Shown: positions 46,801 through 57,344, numbered from the stretch's first letter. The stretch: 64,000 nucleotides of DNA from Tritrichomonas musculus (GCA_039105265.1 JAPFFF010000003.1:4526001-4590000), one strand, 5' to 3'. The notes: a model not told the origin generated them from the sequence alone. Numbers and translations are program-made.

Positions 46801-49305
46801 ATGATAAGTCCGGATCAGGAAACTCCAAACAATTCTACAAATCAAAATCAACAACAACAACCTCAGCAGCAACCTCAACAGCAGCCTCCTCATACCGCAT
46901 TCGATATCAAAATATCAAATATTTATTGCCCAATTACACCACAGCAGCAAAAGTGTCTCCGTATGTCATTTTCATCATTTGTTACTAATCGCCTTAAAAA
47001 ACCAAACGAAAAAAGTGAACAAATACTGCAAATATGCAATCATCCTATTTTATTTAAAGATTATCAGAATCCAAAAGCAATCAAGCCTAATAATTCCTCT
47101 GATATCAATTCATCTGGAAAAATGATTATTTTAGATAAATTACTATCAGAACTGGAAAAAAGCAATCAAAAAGTCGTAATATTAGCAGATACCAGCGAAA
47201 TGTTGAAAATAATAGAAAATTATCTTATCACTAAAAAGTATGAATTCATTCTATTAGACAGAAATGTTAGAAGTGAAAAACGGCAAAAATCAATTGATAA
47301 GTTTCACTTTGCAGGCAGCTTTTTTGTATTTCTTTGCAGTTTCAAATCAGGTTTAAATGGAATCAATTTGACAAGTGCAGATCATGTGATAATATTTAAT
47401 GGCATTGAATCAGCTAGTTATATAGTTGATAAACTAAAAAATAATGGAATAGGACAAAAGAAAAAGGTTGAAATCAGCCGTTTAATCACATCACAAAGCT
47501 ATGAACAAGTAATTATTGATCATTCCGATAATGAAAAAGTTCAAGGTATGCGTTTTACACAAATAGACAAATTTCTTCGTTTGGGAGCCTATTTAGCTTT
47601 TAAAAGGTGCGATAATATCATATATGAAGATGATGATATAGACTCATTTATTAGTAATACAAGACCTGATATCAATGAACTAATTGATTATAACATTGAA
47701 GCACCTGATTTTTGGGAAGAACTCATTCCAATGAATAAAAATAGGAATAATATATTTTTTAATCCAAATAATGATTCATTTAAAGAATCTCTTAATTCTA
47801 AAGTGTATGTTGATAAATCTGAAATGATTTATCATATCAATAAACTAATAAATACAGAGCAGAAATGTTTGTGCGTAACAAGACCACGAAGATTTGGTAA
47901 AACAATGGCAGTCAAAATGTTGAGTGCTTATTACAGCAAAGGATGTGATTCGAGTGAATTGTTTAAAGGTTCAAAAGGGAGCCAAACGGATGGATTTTAC
48001 GATCATCTAAATAAGCACAATGTAATTTGCATTGATATGCAAATGCTTACTTTCATCCACAAGGGGAAACTAGAAGATCTTTTTTCTTTCATTCAAACAG
48101 AAATTTTGAAAGAAATTAAATTAACATTTCCAGATATTGAAAGTGATACACTGATTTGTGCATTAAAAGAAACTAACCAAAAATGTATATTCATTATTGA
48201 TGAGTGGGACATATTATACAAAGATTATAAAGATAACAAAAATCTCCTAAAAAAATACAATGAATTTTTAATACTTTTAACAAAAAGTCAAATTGCTCAA
48301 AGCGCAGTTGAGCTGGTTTATATGACAGGAATATTACCAATTAAAAAACATGATTTTAAATCATCACTGAATGCCTTCACTGAATATACAATGCTAAATC
48401 CAAAATTCATGGCACCTTATTCTGGTTTTACAGAAGAAGAAGTCCAATGTATATGTACCAAATTTCAATTTGATTTCAATGAAATGGAAGCATTTTATAA
48501 TGGATATATATTAAAAAAAATTCATATATATAATCCTAAATCAGTAGTAGATGCAATTTTTTCGGAGAAAGTCGGAAATTATTGGTCAAAAACAGATTCA
48601 TTTGAATCATTAAAATGTTATATTAACATGAATATTGATAATTTAAGAGATTCAGTGATTAAAATGCTTGATAAAGAAAGCATAATGATTGATACAAATT
48701 CATTTCAAAATGATATAAATGAAATTAAAAATAAAGATGATGTTTTTACTATTCTTGTGCACATCGGATATCTTGGGTTTAATGAAACCAAAAGTGAAGT
48801 ATTTATCCCAAATAATGAATTATTTTCTTTATTTGGATCCATTATTAAACAATGTGATTGGCCAGCTATTTCGGAAGCAATTAAGCAATCAGATGAACTT
48901 TTGGACGCCACCCTTAATATGGATTCAGATAAAGTAGGTGAAATAATAGGGAGAGTTCATTATGAATCCACATCTTTGTTAAAATACAATAATGAAAACT
49001 CATTGAGTTGTGTCATATCAATTGCATACTACACTGCAAGGCAATTCTATACCATTGTCCGTGAGATGCCTTCAGGGAATGGTTTTTCAGATCTTGTTTT
49101 TATTCCTAAACAAGGAATTAACAAGCCAGCCATTCTTTTTGAGCTTAAATGGAATCAAAGTGCAGTGAGTGCTATCAATCAAATCGAGGAAAAAAAATAC
49201 TCAGAGAATTTATCAAACTTAACTAATAATCTTATCATTGTTGGCGTTAATTATGATGTTAAAGTAAAAAAACATGAATGCATAATTAAAAAATACAAGC
49301 AATGA
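46801..49305 (+). CDS. Fusion: CHD-type remodeller C-lobe + AAA-ATPase-like + PD-(D/E)XK nuclease
   Basis: 834 codons, intact. Residues 1-35 are Q/N/P-rich. Residues about 36-300 match the second half of a CHD-family SNF2 protein: ILQICNHPILF, SGKMIILDKLLSELEKSNQK, a motif V region FKSGLNGINLTSADHVIIFN, then NGIGQKKKVEISRLIT, IDKFLRLGAYLAF, a DIDSFISNT segment and APDFWEELI. The first helicase lobe is absent, and the motif VI arginines (normally ARAHRIGQ) are lost, so this part should not hydrolyse ATP. Residues about 320-600 match the AAA-ATPase-like family: VYVDKSEMIYHI, P-loop RPRRFGKT, Walker B CIFIIDEWD. Residues about 690-834 match the PD-(D/E)XK_9 nuclease usually found with it: GNGFSDLVFIP and ILFELKW, with catalytic D, E and K present. 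The role is unknown. The chromatin-binding half may steer a DNA-acting ATPase/nuclease (inference). The MULE ends about 250 bp upstream. Confidence 0.82.
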   Translation: MISPDQETPNNSTNQNQQQQPQQQPQQQPPHTAFDIKISNIYCPITPQQQKCLRMSFSSFVTNRLKKPNEKSEQILQICNHPILFKDYQNPKAIKPNNSSDINSSGKMIILDKLLSELEKSNQKVVILADTSEMLKIIENYLITKKYEFILLDRNVRSEKRQKSIDKFHFAGSFFVFLCSFKSGLNGINLTSADHVIIFNGIESASYIVDKLKNNGIGQKKKVEISRLITSQSYEQVIIDHSDNEKVQGMRFTQIDKFLRLGAYLAFKRCDNIIYEDDDIDSFISNTRPDINELIDYNIEAPDFWEELIPMNKNRNNIFFNPNNDSFKESLNSKVYVDKSEMIYHINKLINTEQKCLCVTRPRRFGKTMAVKMLSAYYSKGCDSSELFKGSKGSQTDGFYDHLNKHNVICIDMQMLTFIHKGKLEDLFSFIQTEILKEIKLTFPDIESDTLICALKETNQKCIFIIDEWDILYKDYKDNKNLLKKYNEFLILLTKSQIAQSAVELVYMTGILPIKKHDFKSSLNAFTEYTMLNPKFMAPYSGFTEEEVQCICTKFQFDFNEMEAFYNGYILKKIHIYNPKSVVDAIFSEKVGNYWSKTDSFESLKCYINMNIDNLRDSVIKMLDKESIMIDTNSFQNDINEIKNKDDVFTILVHIGYLGFNETKSEVFIPNNELFSLFGSIIKQCDWPAISEAIKQSDELLDATLNMDSDKVGEIIGRVHYESTSLLKYNNENSLSCVISIAYYTARQFYTIVREMPSGNGFSDLVFIPKQGINKPAILFELKWNQSAVSAINQIEEKKYSENLSNLTNNLIIVGVNYDVKVKKHECIIKKYKQ

Positions 49306-50972
49306 TTCATTATGATAAGTTTGACTAATCTATATATTGAGATAACTCATACAATCTCGTTACTTTTATAAATTTTTTTAAGTATTATTCAATTTTATTT
49401 TATTTATATCTCAGGATCGCTCAGAAGTTTTACCTAATCGCTATAATCAAAATACTCCAAATCAAGTACCTCCAACTCCCTCAAATTCATAATTTCTCGT
49501 TATTTGTCTGGTTAGCAAAAAATTGGCTATAGTTATTTGTCTGGTAGAGATTTTAAACTAGACTGGTTAATAAAATTTGTGTAAGCTCTGAGAATTTTCA
49601 CAAATTTTGAATTATCTTAACAAATTTGAGAGTTAAACTTTTTTAGAGGAATCTTCTGAAATATTGAAACTTTTTTAGAGGAATCTTTTTATTTTTTGAA
49701 AGGAGATCTAATATATTCAAAATTCTAATAATAAATAATTATAAGCATTTGATAATTTATTAAATTGTTATTAAATTATTAAATGAAAATAATATATATT
49801 TAATTATTGAATTTATCAATAATCTAGCAAGATATAAATATTTGATATTTTTTCTTTCAATTCAATTTTGAGAAACAAAATTTGTATTAACTCATAGAAA
49901 TACCCATCTAATTATTAGCGTTCAACTATTCATTCAATGAATTAAATAAAAATAAAAAGAATTCAGAAAACTTTTTTTAGAAATCATTTTGCTCAATCTT
50001 CATTTCATTATTATTCCAATTAAAAATATATATATGTTTGAATATATTTATTTATATATTTTAAATTTTAGTTATACAATAAAACATCCTTTATAATTCT
50101 ATTATTTGAAATATTTTAAAAGATATTAATATATTATCCCTTTCGGCCGTATGCCGTAATTGAAGATTTTTTTTTGTAAAGTATTCAAAAAGTTGCACTT
50201 TTGCCGTGTGCCGTAGAAGTTTTGTAAAATAAACTATTCAATGAACGACCAAATAGCCGTATTTTACAAAACCGCCGAAGGGCTATTAATATAATAATAT
50301 TAAAATCTTAAAAGTATTGAATTTTTAAGATAATTTTAATTAAAATGCTGCCGCTAGGTTCTCATCTTTTAATCGATATTTTTTAAAAAAAAATAGATTC
50401 GAAAAACGATTATACGGAATATAACAAAAATGTTCGACAGTTCGCGAGATACGGTATAAAATATTTTCCACATGAGAATTTTGAAAAAAGGTATGGAAAC
50501 TTCTATCCACTCGACAGATCATTTTTCTTTCAAAATATAATTTTTAAATGACAGTATTAATGATAAATATAATATAAAAAAGACATATTTTTAGAGAGGA
50601 ATTTAAGATAAAAATAAATTATTTTTTTGAAAAAAAAAAATTGAATCCTAATCTGGTTATCTTAATTCAAAAAACAATTTTTTTTTATTTTATTAATTAT
50701 ATTATTTTTAAATATAATTATATAAGTAATTTATATTTCATGAGGAAGAACTCGAAATTTACCATTTTTTATATTAATATCACAAGTGATATGAATTATT
50801 TTAACCTAAAAGGCGAATTTCAAAATTTTGAAAATTATGAGTTTATGCAGGAAATTGTTTTCTAATTTTCTTCATATTGATATTAAAAATTCTATTCCCA
50901 ATTCGTTCAAATCACTTTTTCCGTTTTTATTGTTGATTATTAAGCATCATGGATAAGCAAACCAAGCAAAGA
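49306..50972. other. AT-rich region with an exon-like remnant and a short inverted-repeat element
   Basis: At 49415-49492 an open stretch reads DRSEVLPNRYNQNTPNQVPP and TPSNS before a stop, directly after ATATCTCAG. It resembles a last exon or the tail of a low-complexity protein. At 50125-50290 there is a small inverted-repeat element (listed separately). The rest is A/T-rich with no supported gene. A 60-codon frame at 50340-50522 (minus) and a 74-codon frame at 50641-50865 (plus) have no family signal. Confidence 0.5.
50125..50290. repeat. MITE-like inverted-repeat element, about 165 bp
   Basis: The ends are imperfect inverted repeats: ATTAATATATTATCCCTTTCGGC on the left is too long and diverged for a strict match, but its core CCCTTTCGGC pairs with GCCGAAGGG at 50274-50282, and both ends carry ATTAAT. 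An internal perfect 13-bp stem, GTTTTGTAAAATA (50219-50231), pairs with 50260-50272. GCCGT occurs four times on the plus strand. It could be a small non-autonomous element or a structured RNA. Confidence 0.45.
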
Positions 50973-51039
50973 AGTAGATACCCTAAGGGTGGCGTCTGAT
51001 ACTACGTATCATCTGCCCCCCTTAAGATGAAACTCCATA

Positions 51040-51250
51040 CCTTTTGACATTTCTACATCATAACACTTTCAATGTGAAACCTCATGTCACCACTTAACAC
51101 GTCACCTCACGTTAAACTCATGTCACCACCTCATGTTATCACCTCACGTTAAACTCATGTCATCACCTCATGTCATCACCTCATGTCACACGCCACATAT
51201 CACGTCACACAACGGTTCACATAACGTGGTTCAACTGTAAACACACTACT
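51040..51250 (+). repeat. Short repeated motifs 5' of the Polinton polymerase gene
   Basis: Variants of CACCTCATGTCATCACCTCA and CACCTCACGTTAAACTCATG recur about ten times in this leader-like region. It is C/A-rich on the plus strand and noncoding, and may hold promoter or terminal repeat sequence. Confidence 0.6.
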
Positions 51251-51309
51251 TTTTTCAATTAAGCCCACCCTAATTTTTTTAGCGTGTCAATTTTTTTATC
51301 ACCACGCAA

Positions 51310-54300
51310 ATGCCACTTGCCATATCCGAATTAATCGCAATTGAAAACTGCACTTATGATGAGGACACAACCACATACATTGATAACGACTCCCTCATCA
51401 TCTCCGAACATAGCAATGACGTCATCCCATCATACGATAACATTGATACACCACTTAACGATGACGATGATGTTGAACTCATATTTGACGATGACGATAC
51501 CGCATCACTTAACGAAGACGATGATGATGCTACCATTACAACACCACTTAACGATGACGATGATGCATCACTTAACGATGACGATGATGTTGAACTTATA
51601 TTCGACGACGATGATGCTACCATCACAACACCAGTTACAGTACCACTTAACGATGACAATGATGCAACACATAACGATGATGAGTTAGCATCAGCTGAAG
51701 ATGAGTCTGCATTTTATGACATGGGTGATTCACTTTTCGATGACGATTCCGCATCACTTAACGATGACGATGATACAACACCACTTAACGATGACGATTA
51801 TACAACACTTAACGATGACGATGATGCATCACTTAACGATGACGAATTAGCATCAGATGAAGAAGAGCCTACATTAGATGACGATTATACAACACTTAAT
51901 GATGACAATGATGCATCACTTAACGATGACGAATTAGCATCAGATGAAGAAGAGCCTACATTAGATGACGATGATGCAACACCACTTAACGATGATGCAA
52001 CACATGATAATGATGAAGATGATGCACAACTTAACGATGATGATGTTGATGCTATTGAACTAGTTGATGAACCACTTAATAACACAACACATAGTGAAGA
52101 AGTAGTTGAACCCATTGATGAACACACTAAGTTGATGATTGAAGATGTTAATGCTGTTGATTTCATTGACGAACCAGTTAATAAACATGCCAAGTTGATG
52201 ATTGAATATGTTGATGCTGTTGATTTCATTGATGAACCAATTAATGAACACGCTAAGTTGACGATTGTTAATGTTGATGCTATTGATTTCGTCGATGAAT
52301 CAGTTGAGTATTGTACTATTGACGTCAAACCATGTGAAGTTACATATGATAGCAATGGTAACATTATCGACATTGAAGTATGTGATTATGAAGTTGAAGA
52401 TGATTGTTTCGATGAAGTCGGACAAGATGATGATGATAATGTTGTTAAGTTTGAACTACACAAGGTAGTACGTGAAACAGGCGATGTTATTGATGTTAAA
52501 CTCTATGCTGAGTCCAAATACGAACCAGACCTTGAGATTGAAACCATTGATATTGCTGCTGTTGAAACATATCAATACGATGATGACAACAAACATGCCA
52601 TCACTTTCATTGAGAAAGGCGGTTCACTTAAGTTATACCGTCGTAATTACATAATGCCACCATATGATATTATTGATTTCGATTCAGATGATGATCAGAA
52701 GTTAATCCTAGTTGATGATTACGAAGCCACTACGAATGATGTTGATGTCACCACTGTAAATAATGATGTTGAACACGTAACAGATCTTACCAATGCCGTT
52801 GTTGAATATACACCATTCACATTCACAGCTCCATCCACGATTATTAACACTCTACAAATGATTGATGATGGCCAATACAATGATGATGAATTCATTCTTT
52901 CACTTATGGATGCAGCTGAACGCTTGTATGGAGACCACTACTACGATGAAACTAAGTATCAAGATGAGTTGGAACGTATGATGACTGCTGCTAACAATCA
53001 CGATGCATTCGAAGTTAATATTGATAACAACATTGAAACACAACATGCATTCATACAAGTGTTGAGATATATTCGCGATAACAGATCACGCTTTCCCACA
53101 GCAAGTGTATTAAGTTATGATAATGAAGATAGACATCTAAAATCCTTTCCAATAAACAATGAGTTAACTATTGATGAAGTAATCGATGGAATACTTGGTA
53201 ACATTACAGTTGAACAATTCGGTTCTGATACTGATCCAGAAGTTAATGCTGATTACATCCCAGTTAAGTTTATTGTTACCTTCTATAAGTTAACTAAACG
53301 CAATGGTAAAACAGTATTTCAAGAGAAGATTAATGGTGAATATGTTGATGTTGCAACAGTTGATTCATTCCGCAACTCATATGATGGTGCATTCTTTCCA
53401 TACATTAACCTCATCCCATCACTTGACTTATCACGTTATCAGATCTTTCACGAGGTTGATGCCAAAAACTATACTGACAACTGCTTCGTATATGCATGCA
53501 TTCAGTCAGGTGTATTCACTAAAGATGAGATTGACATGTTACGTGGTATGATACACACACGTTCAGTACCCATCAATATGATACTCAAAATAGCTAGTGA
53601 AATGCAATGCCACTTCATTGTATATCGCATTGATGAATCACGTGATGTTAAACATCAAAAACACTTAAGCATTGACACACATAAGAACAGTAATGTGACT
53701 GCTGATAGAGTGGTTAGGTTGCTATTATACAAAGACCATTTCATGATTGATAACAATGAGAAGTTGTCAATCACCACCTATTACATTGAACATAGAGATG
53801 AACTCGATGAAAAACATGCTGACATTCCAGTTGAAAAACGATTTCACATCAGAGGCGTTAATCAAACAGGCTATCCACTTTACACCACTGCTGATTGGAC
53901 AGGTAATGATTTCACTAAGGTATTCCGCAAGATGTTTGAATGCAACTGCTTTCGTGAGATTAATCAATGTGAACAAAACATATTAACAACCTGTGAGTAT
54001 GACAACCACTTGAATGATTACATTGAACTCGACTATGATGAAACGTTATATTGTAAAGAAGAATCATCTAATGCCAAACATATTACACCATGGAAAGCAG
54101 TTTACTACGCTGACTTTGAAACAGATGTAACTGTATCACCACACCAACCATACTTATGCTGTGTGTACGATGGTGTTAAATGTAAAGAGCCTTACACTGG
54201 TGATGACATTGCAAAACGATTCTTAAATGATCTACCCAATCACTCATTGATTTACTTCCACAATCTTAAGTATGACGTATGTTTCTTCATCAACGAACCA

Positions 54301-56142
54301 GGTTGGAAGGCTAGTGTCATTAAACGTGGTGGTACCATCTTACTAGCAGTCATGAAACAATACATACCCATCAAACAGTGGGATAAAGTCAAACATACAT
54401 ATGTAACTAAGAACATAACTAAGCGTTTAACATTCCGTGACAGTTACTCACTCATACCAGCGCCACTATCACAGTTTGGTAACATGTTCAACCTCAATGT
54501 ACATAAAGAAATCATGCCATACAAACTCTACACAGCAGCTAACATCAAACGTAAGATGATACCATTCGATGAATTCAAAGATCAATATCGCAACGAACAC
54601 ATTGATGATATGTCAGCATCTGAACTCGATCAAGCTTACTTACAACTACTCATCAATGCTAAAGTAGCTGAGTCATATGATGAAACCACACACATGATTG
54701 ATATTATGAAGTATGCTCAATTCTACTGTGAACATGACTGCATCACACTCGCTAATGGTATACGTAAGTTTGATCATGACCTCAATGAAGTGTTCAAGAA
54801 AGCTAACAACAAATTCCCTGGCATTAACCAGTACATATCAATCAGTGCAATCGGCTACGACTTCGCACGCACATATGGTTGCACTAAAGACTGCTTCACA
54901 CTATCAGGCAAGCCACAGAACTTCATCCAACGTTGTGTTAGTGGTGGTAGAACAATGACAGCTAACAATGAGAAGCAATATGTTGAAGGTAAGATACAGG
55001 ACTTCGATGCAGTCAGCTTATATCCATCAGCAATGTCGATCATGCCAGGCATACCAAAGGGTAAACCACAAGTTATACCATCAAACACCACTCACGATCA
55101 ACTCATGTGTTATGATACGTTCTTCATTGAGATCAACATCAAACACATAAAGTGTAAGTCAACTAACCCATATAGGTTTGGTCAGGTATTCATACGCAAT
55201 GAAGAAGGCACTAAACTGTTTTGCAACCAACCAGTTGACCACTTCTACATTGACAAGATTGGTTTGATTGATTTGATTGCAGCTTATGATATTGAATATG
55301 AATTCTTACGTGGTTACTACTTCAATGATGGTTTCAATTCATCCATCAACACATTCATTGATACATTATTCGAGTTACGAAAAACATACAAGCGTGAACA
55401 TAACCCACTTGAGAAGACCATCAAGTTGTTACTCAACTCAATCTATGGCAAGTCAATATTAAAGCCAATCACAGATGAAGTCAAGATTATTAACAGAGAT
55501 GATATCATACCATTCATTTATCGCAAATACAACTACATCAAAGAGGTTGTTGACAATGGTGGTAATAAAGTATTCGTTAAGATGATTAAACCAATCAATA
55601 AACACTACAACCTACCACAGTTTGGTGCATCAGTGTTATCATGGAGTAAACACATCATGAATCAAGTCATGACACTCGCTGAACAGAATGACATAGCAAT
55701 ACACTACCAAGATACTGATAGCATGCACTTAAATGAAGATGATGTTGATAAGTTAGCTGCTCTATTCAAAGCAACATATGGTAAAGACTTAATTGGCAGT
55801 GATATGACACAGTTTCATTGTGACTTCGATGTATTCCCAGGTGCAGTTGGTAAGATACACTCACGTAAGCTCATTGCATTAGGTAAGAAGTCATATCTTG
55901 ATATACTCGTTGATGAACATGGTAATGAAGACTATCACATGCGCATGAAAGGTGTACCTAAGCAATGCATCATTAACAAGTGCAAACGCATGAACATCAC
56001 CGTTGAAGAACTGTTTGAACGTATGTATCATGGTGAAGCAATTACATTTGACTTAACTGATGGTTGCAACTGCTTCAGAAAGACAAAATCATTTCAACAA
56101 GTTACATTACCACAATTCACACGCACACTTCAATTCAAGTAA
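51310..56142 (+). CDS. Polinton protein-primed family B DNA polymerase with a long acidic N-terminal arm
   Basis: 1610 codons from an ATG. Residues about 40-250 are Asp-rich repeats (LNDDDDASLNDDDD type), and acidic sequence continues to about 500. Residues about 710-830 resemble an OTU-like cysteine-protease fold: YTDNCFVYACIQSG, then later LYKDHFMID. The polymerase follows: an exonuclease region starting YYADFETDV near residue 935, then DFDAVSLYPSAMS, LLLNSIYGKSILKP and YQDTDSMHL, the A, B and C motif regions of family B. Known: Polinton polymerases copy the element using a protein primer. It is the first gene of the element as seen here. Confidence 0.92.
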   Translation: MPLAISELIAIENCTYDEDTTTYIDNDSLIISEHSNDVIPSYDNIDTPLNDDDDVELIFDDDDTASLNEDDDDATITTPLNDDDDASLNDDDDVELIFDDDDATITTPVTVPLNDDNDATHNDDELASAEDESAFYDMGDSLFDDDSASLNDDDDTTPLNDDDYTTLNDDDDASLNDDELASDEEEPTLDDDYTTLNDDNDASLNDDELASDEEEPTLDDDDATPLNDDATHDNDEDDAQLNDDDVDAIELVDEPLNNTTHSEEVVEPIDEHTKLMIEDVNAVDFIDEPVNKHAKLMIEYVDAVDFIDEPINEHAKLTIVNVDAIDFVDESVEYCTIDVKPCEVTYDSNGNIIDIEVCDYEVEDDCFDEVGQDDDDNVVKFELHKVVRETGDVIDVKLYAESKYEPDLEIETIDIAAVETYQYDDDNKHAITFIEKGGSLKLYRRNYIMPPYDIIDFDSDDDQKLILVDDYEATTNDVDVTTVNNDVEHVTDLTNAVVEYTPFTFTAPSTIINTLQMIDDGQYNDDEFILSLMDAAERLYGDHYYDETKYQDELERMMTAANNHDAFEVNIDNNIETQHAFIQVLRYIRDNRSRFPTASVLSYDNEDRHLKSFPINNELTIDEVIDGILGNITVEQFGSDTDPEVNADYIPVKFIVTFYKLTKRNGKTVFQEKINGEYVDVATVDSFRNSYDGAFFPYINLIPSLDLSRYQIFHEVDAKNYTDNCFVYACIQSGVFTKDEIDMLRGMIHTRSVPINMILKIASEMQCHFIVYRIDESRDVKHQKHLSIDTHKNSNVTADRVVRLLLYKDHFMIDNNEKLSITTYYIEHRDELDEKHADIPVEKRFHIRGVNQTGYPLYTTADWTGNDFTKVFRKMFECNCFREINQCEQNILTTCEYDNHLNDYIELDYDETLYCKEESSNAKHITPWKAVYYADFETDVTVSPHQPYLCCVYDGVKCKEPYTGDDIAKRFLNDLPNHSLIYFHNLKYDVCFFINEPGWKASVIKRGGTILLAVMKQYIPIKQWDKVKHTYVTKNITKRLTFRDSYSLIPAPLSQFGNMFNLNVHKEIMPYKLYTAANIKRKMIPFDEFKDQYRNEHIDDMSASELDQAYLQLLINAKVAESYDETTHMIDIMKYAQFYCEHDCITLANGIRKFDHDLNEVFKKANNKFPGINQYISISAIGYDFARTYGCTKDCFTLSGKPQNFIQRCVSGGRTMTANNEKQYVEGKIQDFDAVSLYPSAMSIMPGIPKGKPQVIPSNTTHDQLMCYDTFFIEINIKHIKCKSTNPYRFGQVFIRNEEGTKLFCNQPVDHFYIDKIGLIDLIAAYDIEYEFLRGYYFNDGFNSSINTFIDTLFELRKTYKREHNPLEKTIKLLLNSIYGKSILKPITDEVKIINRDDIIPFIYRKYNYIKEVVDNGGNKVFVKMIKPINKHYNLPQFGASVLSWSKHIMNQVMTLAEQNDIAIHYQDTDSMHLNEDDVDKLAALFKATYGKDLIGSDMTQFHCDFDVFPGAVGKIHSRKLIALGKKSYLDILVDEHGNEDYHMRMKGVPKQCIINKCKRMNITVEELFERMYHGEAITFDLTDGCNCFRKTKSFQQVTLPQFTRTLQFK
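51440..52035 (+). repeat. Asp-rich coding repeat in the Polinton polymerase
   Basis: Repeats of an ACTTAACGATGACGATGAT core code for LNDDDD units mixed with ELASDEEEPTLDDD blocks. The frame is kept. Confidence 0.85.
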
Positions 56143-56207
56143 CGTTACAGTAATTCAATTAAAACATTGCAATTCATCAATGTTATTTTTTATTCGCATC
56201 ACAAACC

Positions 56208-56660
56208 ATGTCTGTCACTAGCTTCGTTAATTTGATCAAACCAACTAATGATGATAAGTTAATCGTCTACCTTGATAGTAAGATATACCCTATTGATTTT
56301 GGCATTAGTGTTCGACCATTACTAGTCATTGATGGCAACAGAACCATTGACATGAATGAGTTGATTAACATCTTTGGTAAGGTACCATACATAACTATAC
56401 GTGAGAATCGTTATCGAACAGTATATCGTGATCCAATGCTGTTAACCATTGACTTAACACCAAGAAAATTCACATCAACTAATGATGAAACTCATATCTA
56501 TTACAAGTATTACATCGATAAGTTATGCTTACGTCATGAGTTGAAACGTTATGAATCAATCTACACCAAAGCAAATGATGCTATCAATGAATACAGAAGT
56601 AAACTCAATGAACAAACCTCAGTTGATGCTAAAAGAGATCCTACTAATGATGTAGTTTAA
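56208..56660 (+). CDS. Polinton-encoded 150-aa protein, function unknown
   Basis: ATG at 56208, 65 bp after the polymerase stop and on the same strand. The protein has alternating beta-like segments (DDKLIVYLDSKIYPIDFGIS; RPLLVIDGNRTID) and a charged helical C-terminus (RHELKRYESIYTKANDAINE). No family is recognised. Its place next to the polymerase suggests a replication or element-specific role, but nothing in the sequence decides this. Confidence 0.6.
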   Translation: MSVTSFVNLIKPTNDDKLIVYLDSKIYPIDFGISVRPLLVIDGNRTIDMNELINIFGKVPYITIRENRYRTVYRDPMLLTIDLTPRKFTSTNDETHIYYKYYIDKLCLRHELKRYESIYTKANDAINEYRSKLNEQTSVDAKRDPTNDVV

Positions 56661-56679
56661 ACGATTCATTTTTGGTTAC

Positions 56680-57035
56680 CACTCAATGCTCACTCAATGC
56701 ATCACTCAATGCATCACTCAACTGCTCACTCAATGCATCACTCAATGCTCACTCAATGCTCACTCAATGCATCACTCAATGCATCACTCAATGCATCACT
56801 CCAAGTGCTCACTCAATGCTCACTCCAAGTGCTCACTCAATGCATCACTCAATGCATCACTCAATGCATCACTCAATGCATCACTCAATGCATCACTCAA
56901 TGCATCACTCAATGCATCACTCCAAGTGCTCACTCAATGCTCACTCAATGCATCACTCAATGCATCACTCAATGCATCACTCAAGTCATCACTCAAGTCA
57001 TCACTCAAGTCATCACTCAAGTCATCACTTCAAGT
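56680..57035 (+). repeat. 10-12-bp tandem repeat tract in the Polinton
   Basis: Over twenty copies of TCACTCAATGCA (12 bp), with 10-bp variants (TCACTCAATGC) and 16-bp variants (TCACTCCAAGTGC), ending in six or so copies of TCACTCAAGTCA. All three plus-strand frames stay open through it only because of the repeat, so it is not taken as coding. Confidence 0.9.
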
Positions 57036-57344
57036 GATACACTAAACACACCATTAAACACGTCATGCAAACGCAAAAACAAAAGTGCAAAAACCAACCG
57101 TCTTCGTGAGTGTGTTATGCATTCGATGAGGAATCAACATACGTACCCGGGATTGTACATCAACCCCTCACAGGAAAGGAACTACACACACTATGGTTGG
57201 GGAACGTGATTTAACACGTTCATTACTAGTATACACCTACCGGTAGATGCTTTTCGTGCTACACATATCACAAGCAATGGCTTACCTTAGGTGTTGATTC
57301 GCTACAGGCTCCATCACAAGTGTGATAAAATAACACGAAAAATC
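57036..57344 (+). other. Noncoding gap in the Polinton
   Basis: Between the repeat tract and the tRNA-like segment. It has mixed composition with several short inverted motifs (e.g. ATCACAAGTGTGAT near 57312-57325). No gene is supported. Confidence 0.4.

Noticed and set aside
50340-50865. Short open frames (60 and 74 codons) left of the Polinton
   Set aside because: No motif, no conserved-looking composition and no context. Consistent with chance in AT-rich DNA.
56672-57209. Three overlapping plus-strand open frames of His/Met/Ser and Cys/Ile/Thr repeats
   Set aside because: All three frames are open because of the 12-bp repeat, and none enters recognisable protein sequence.
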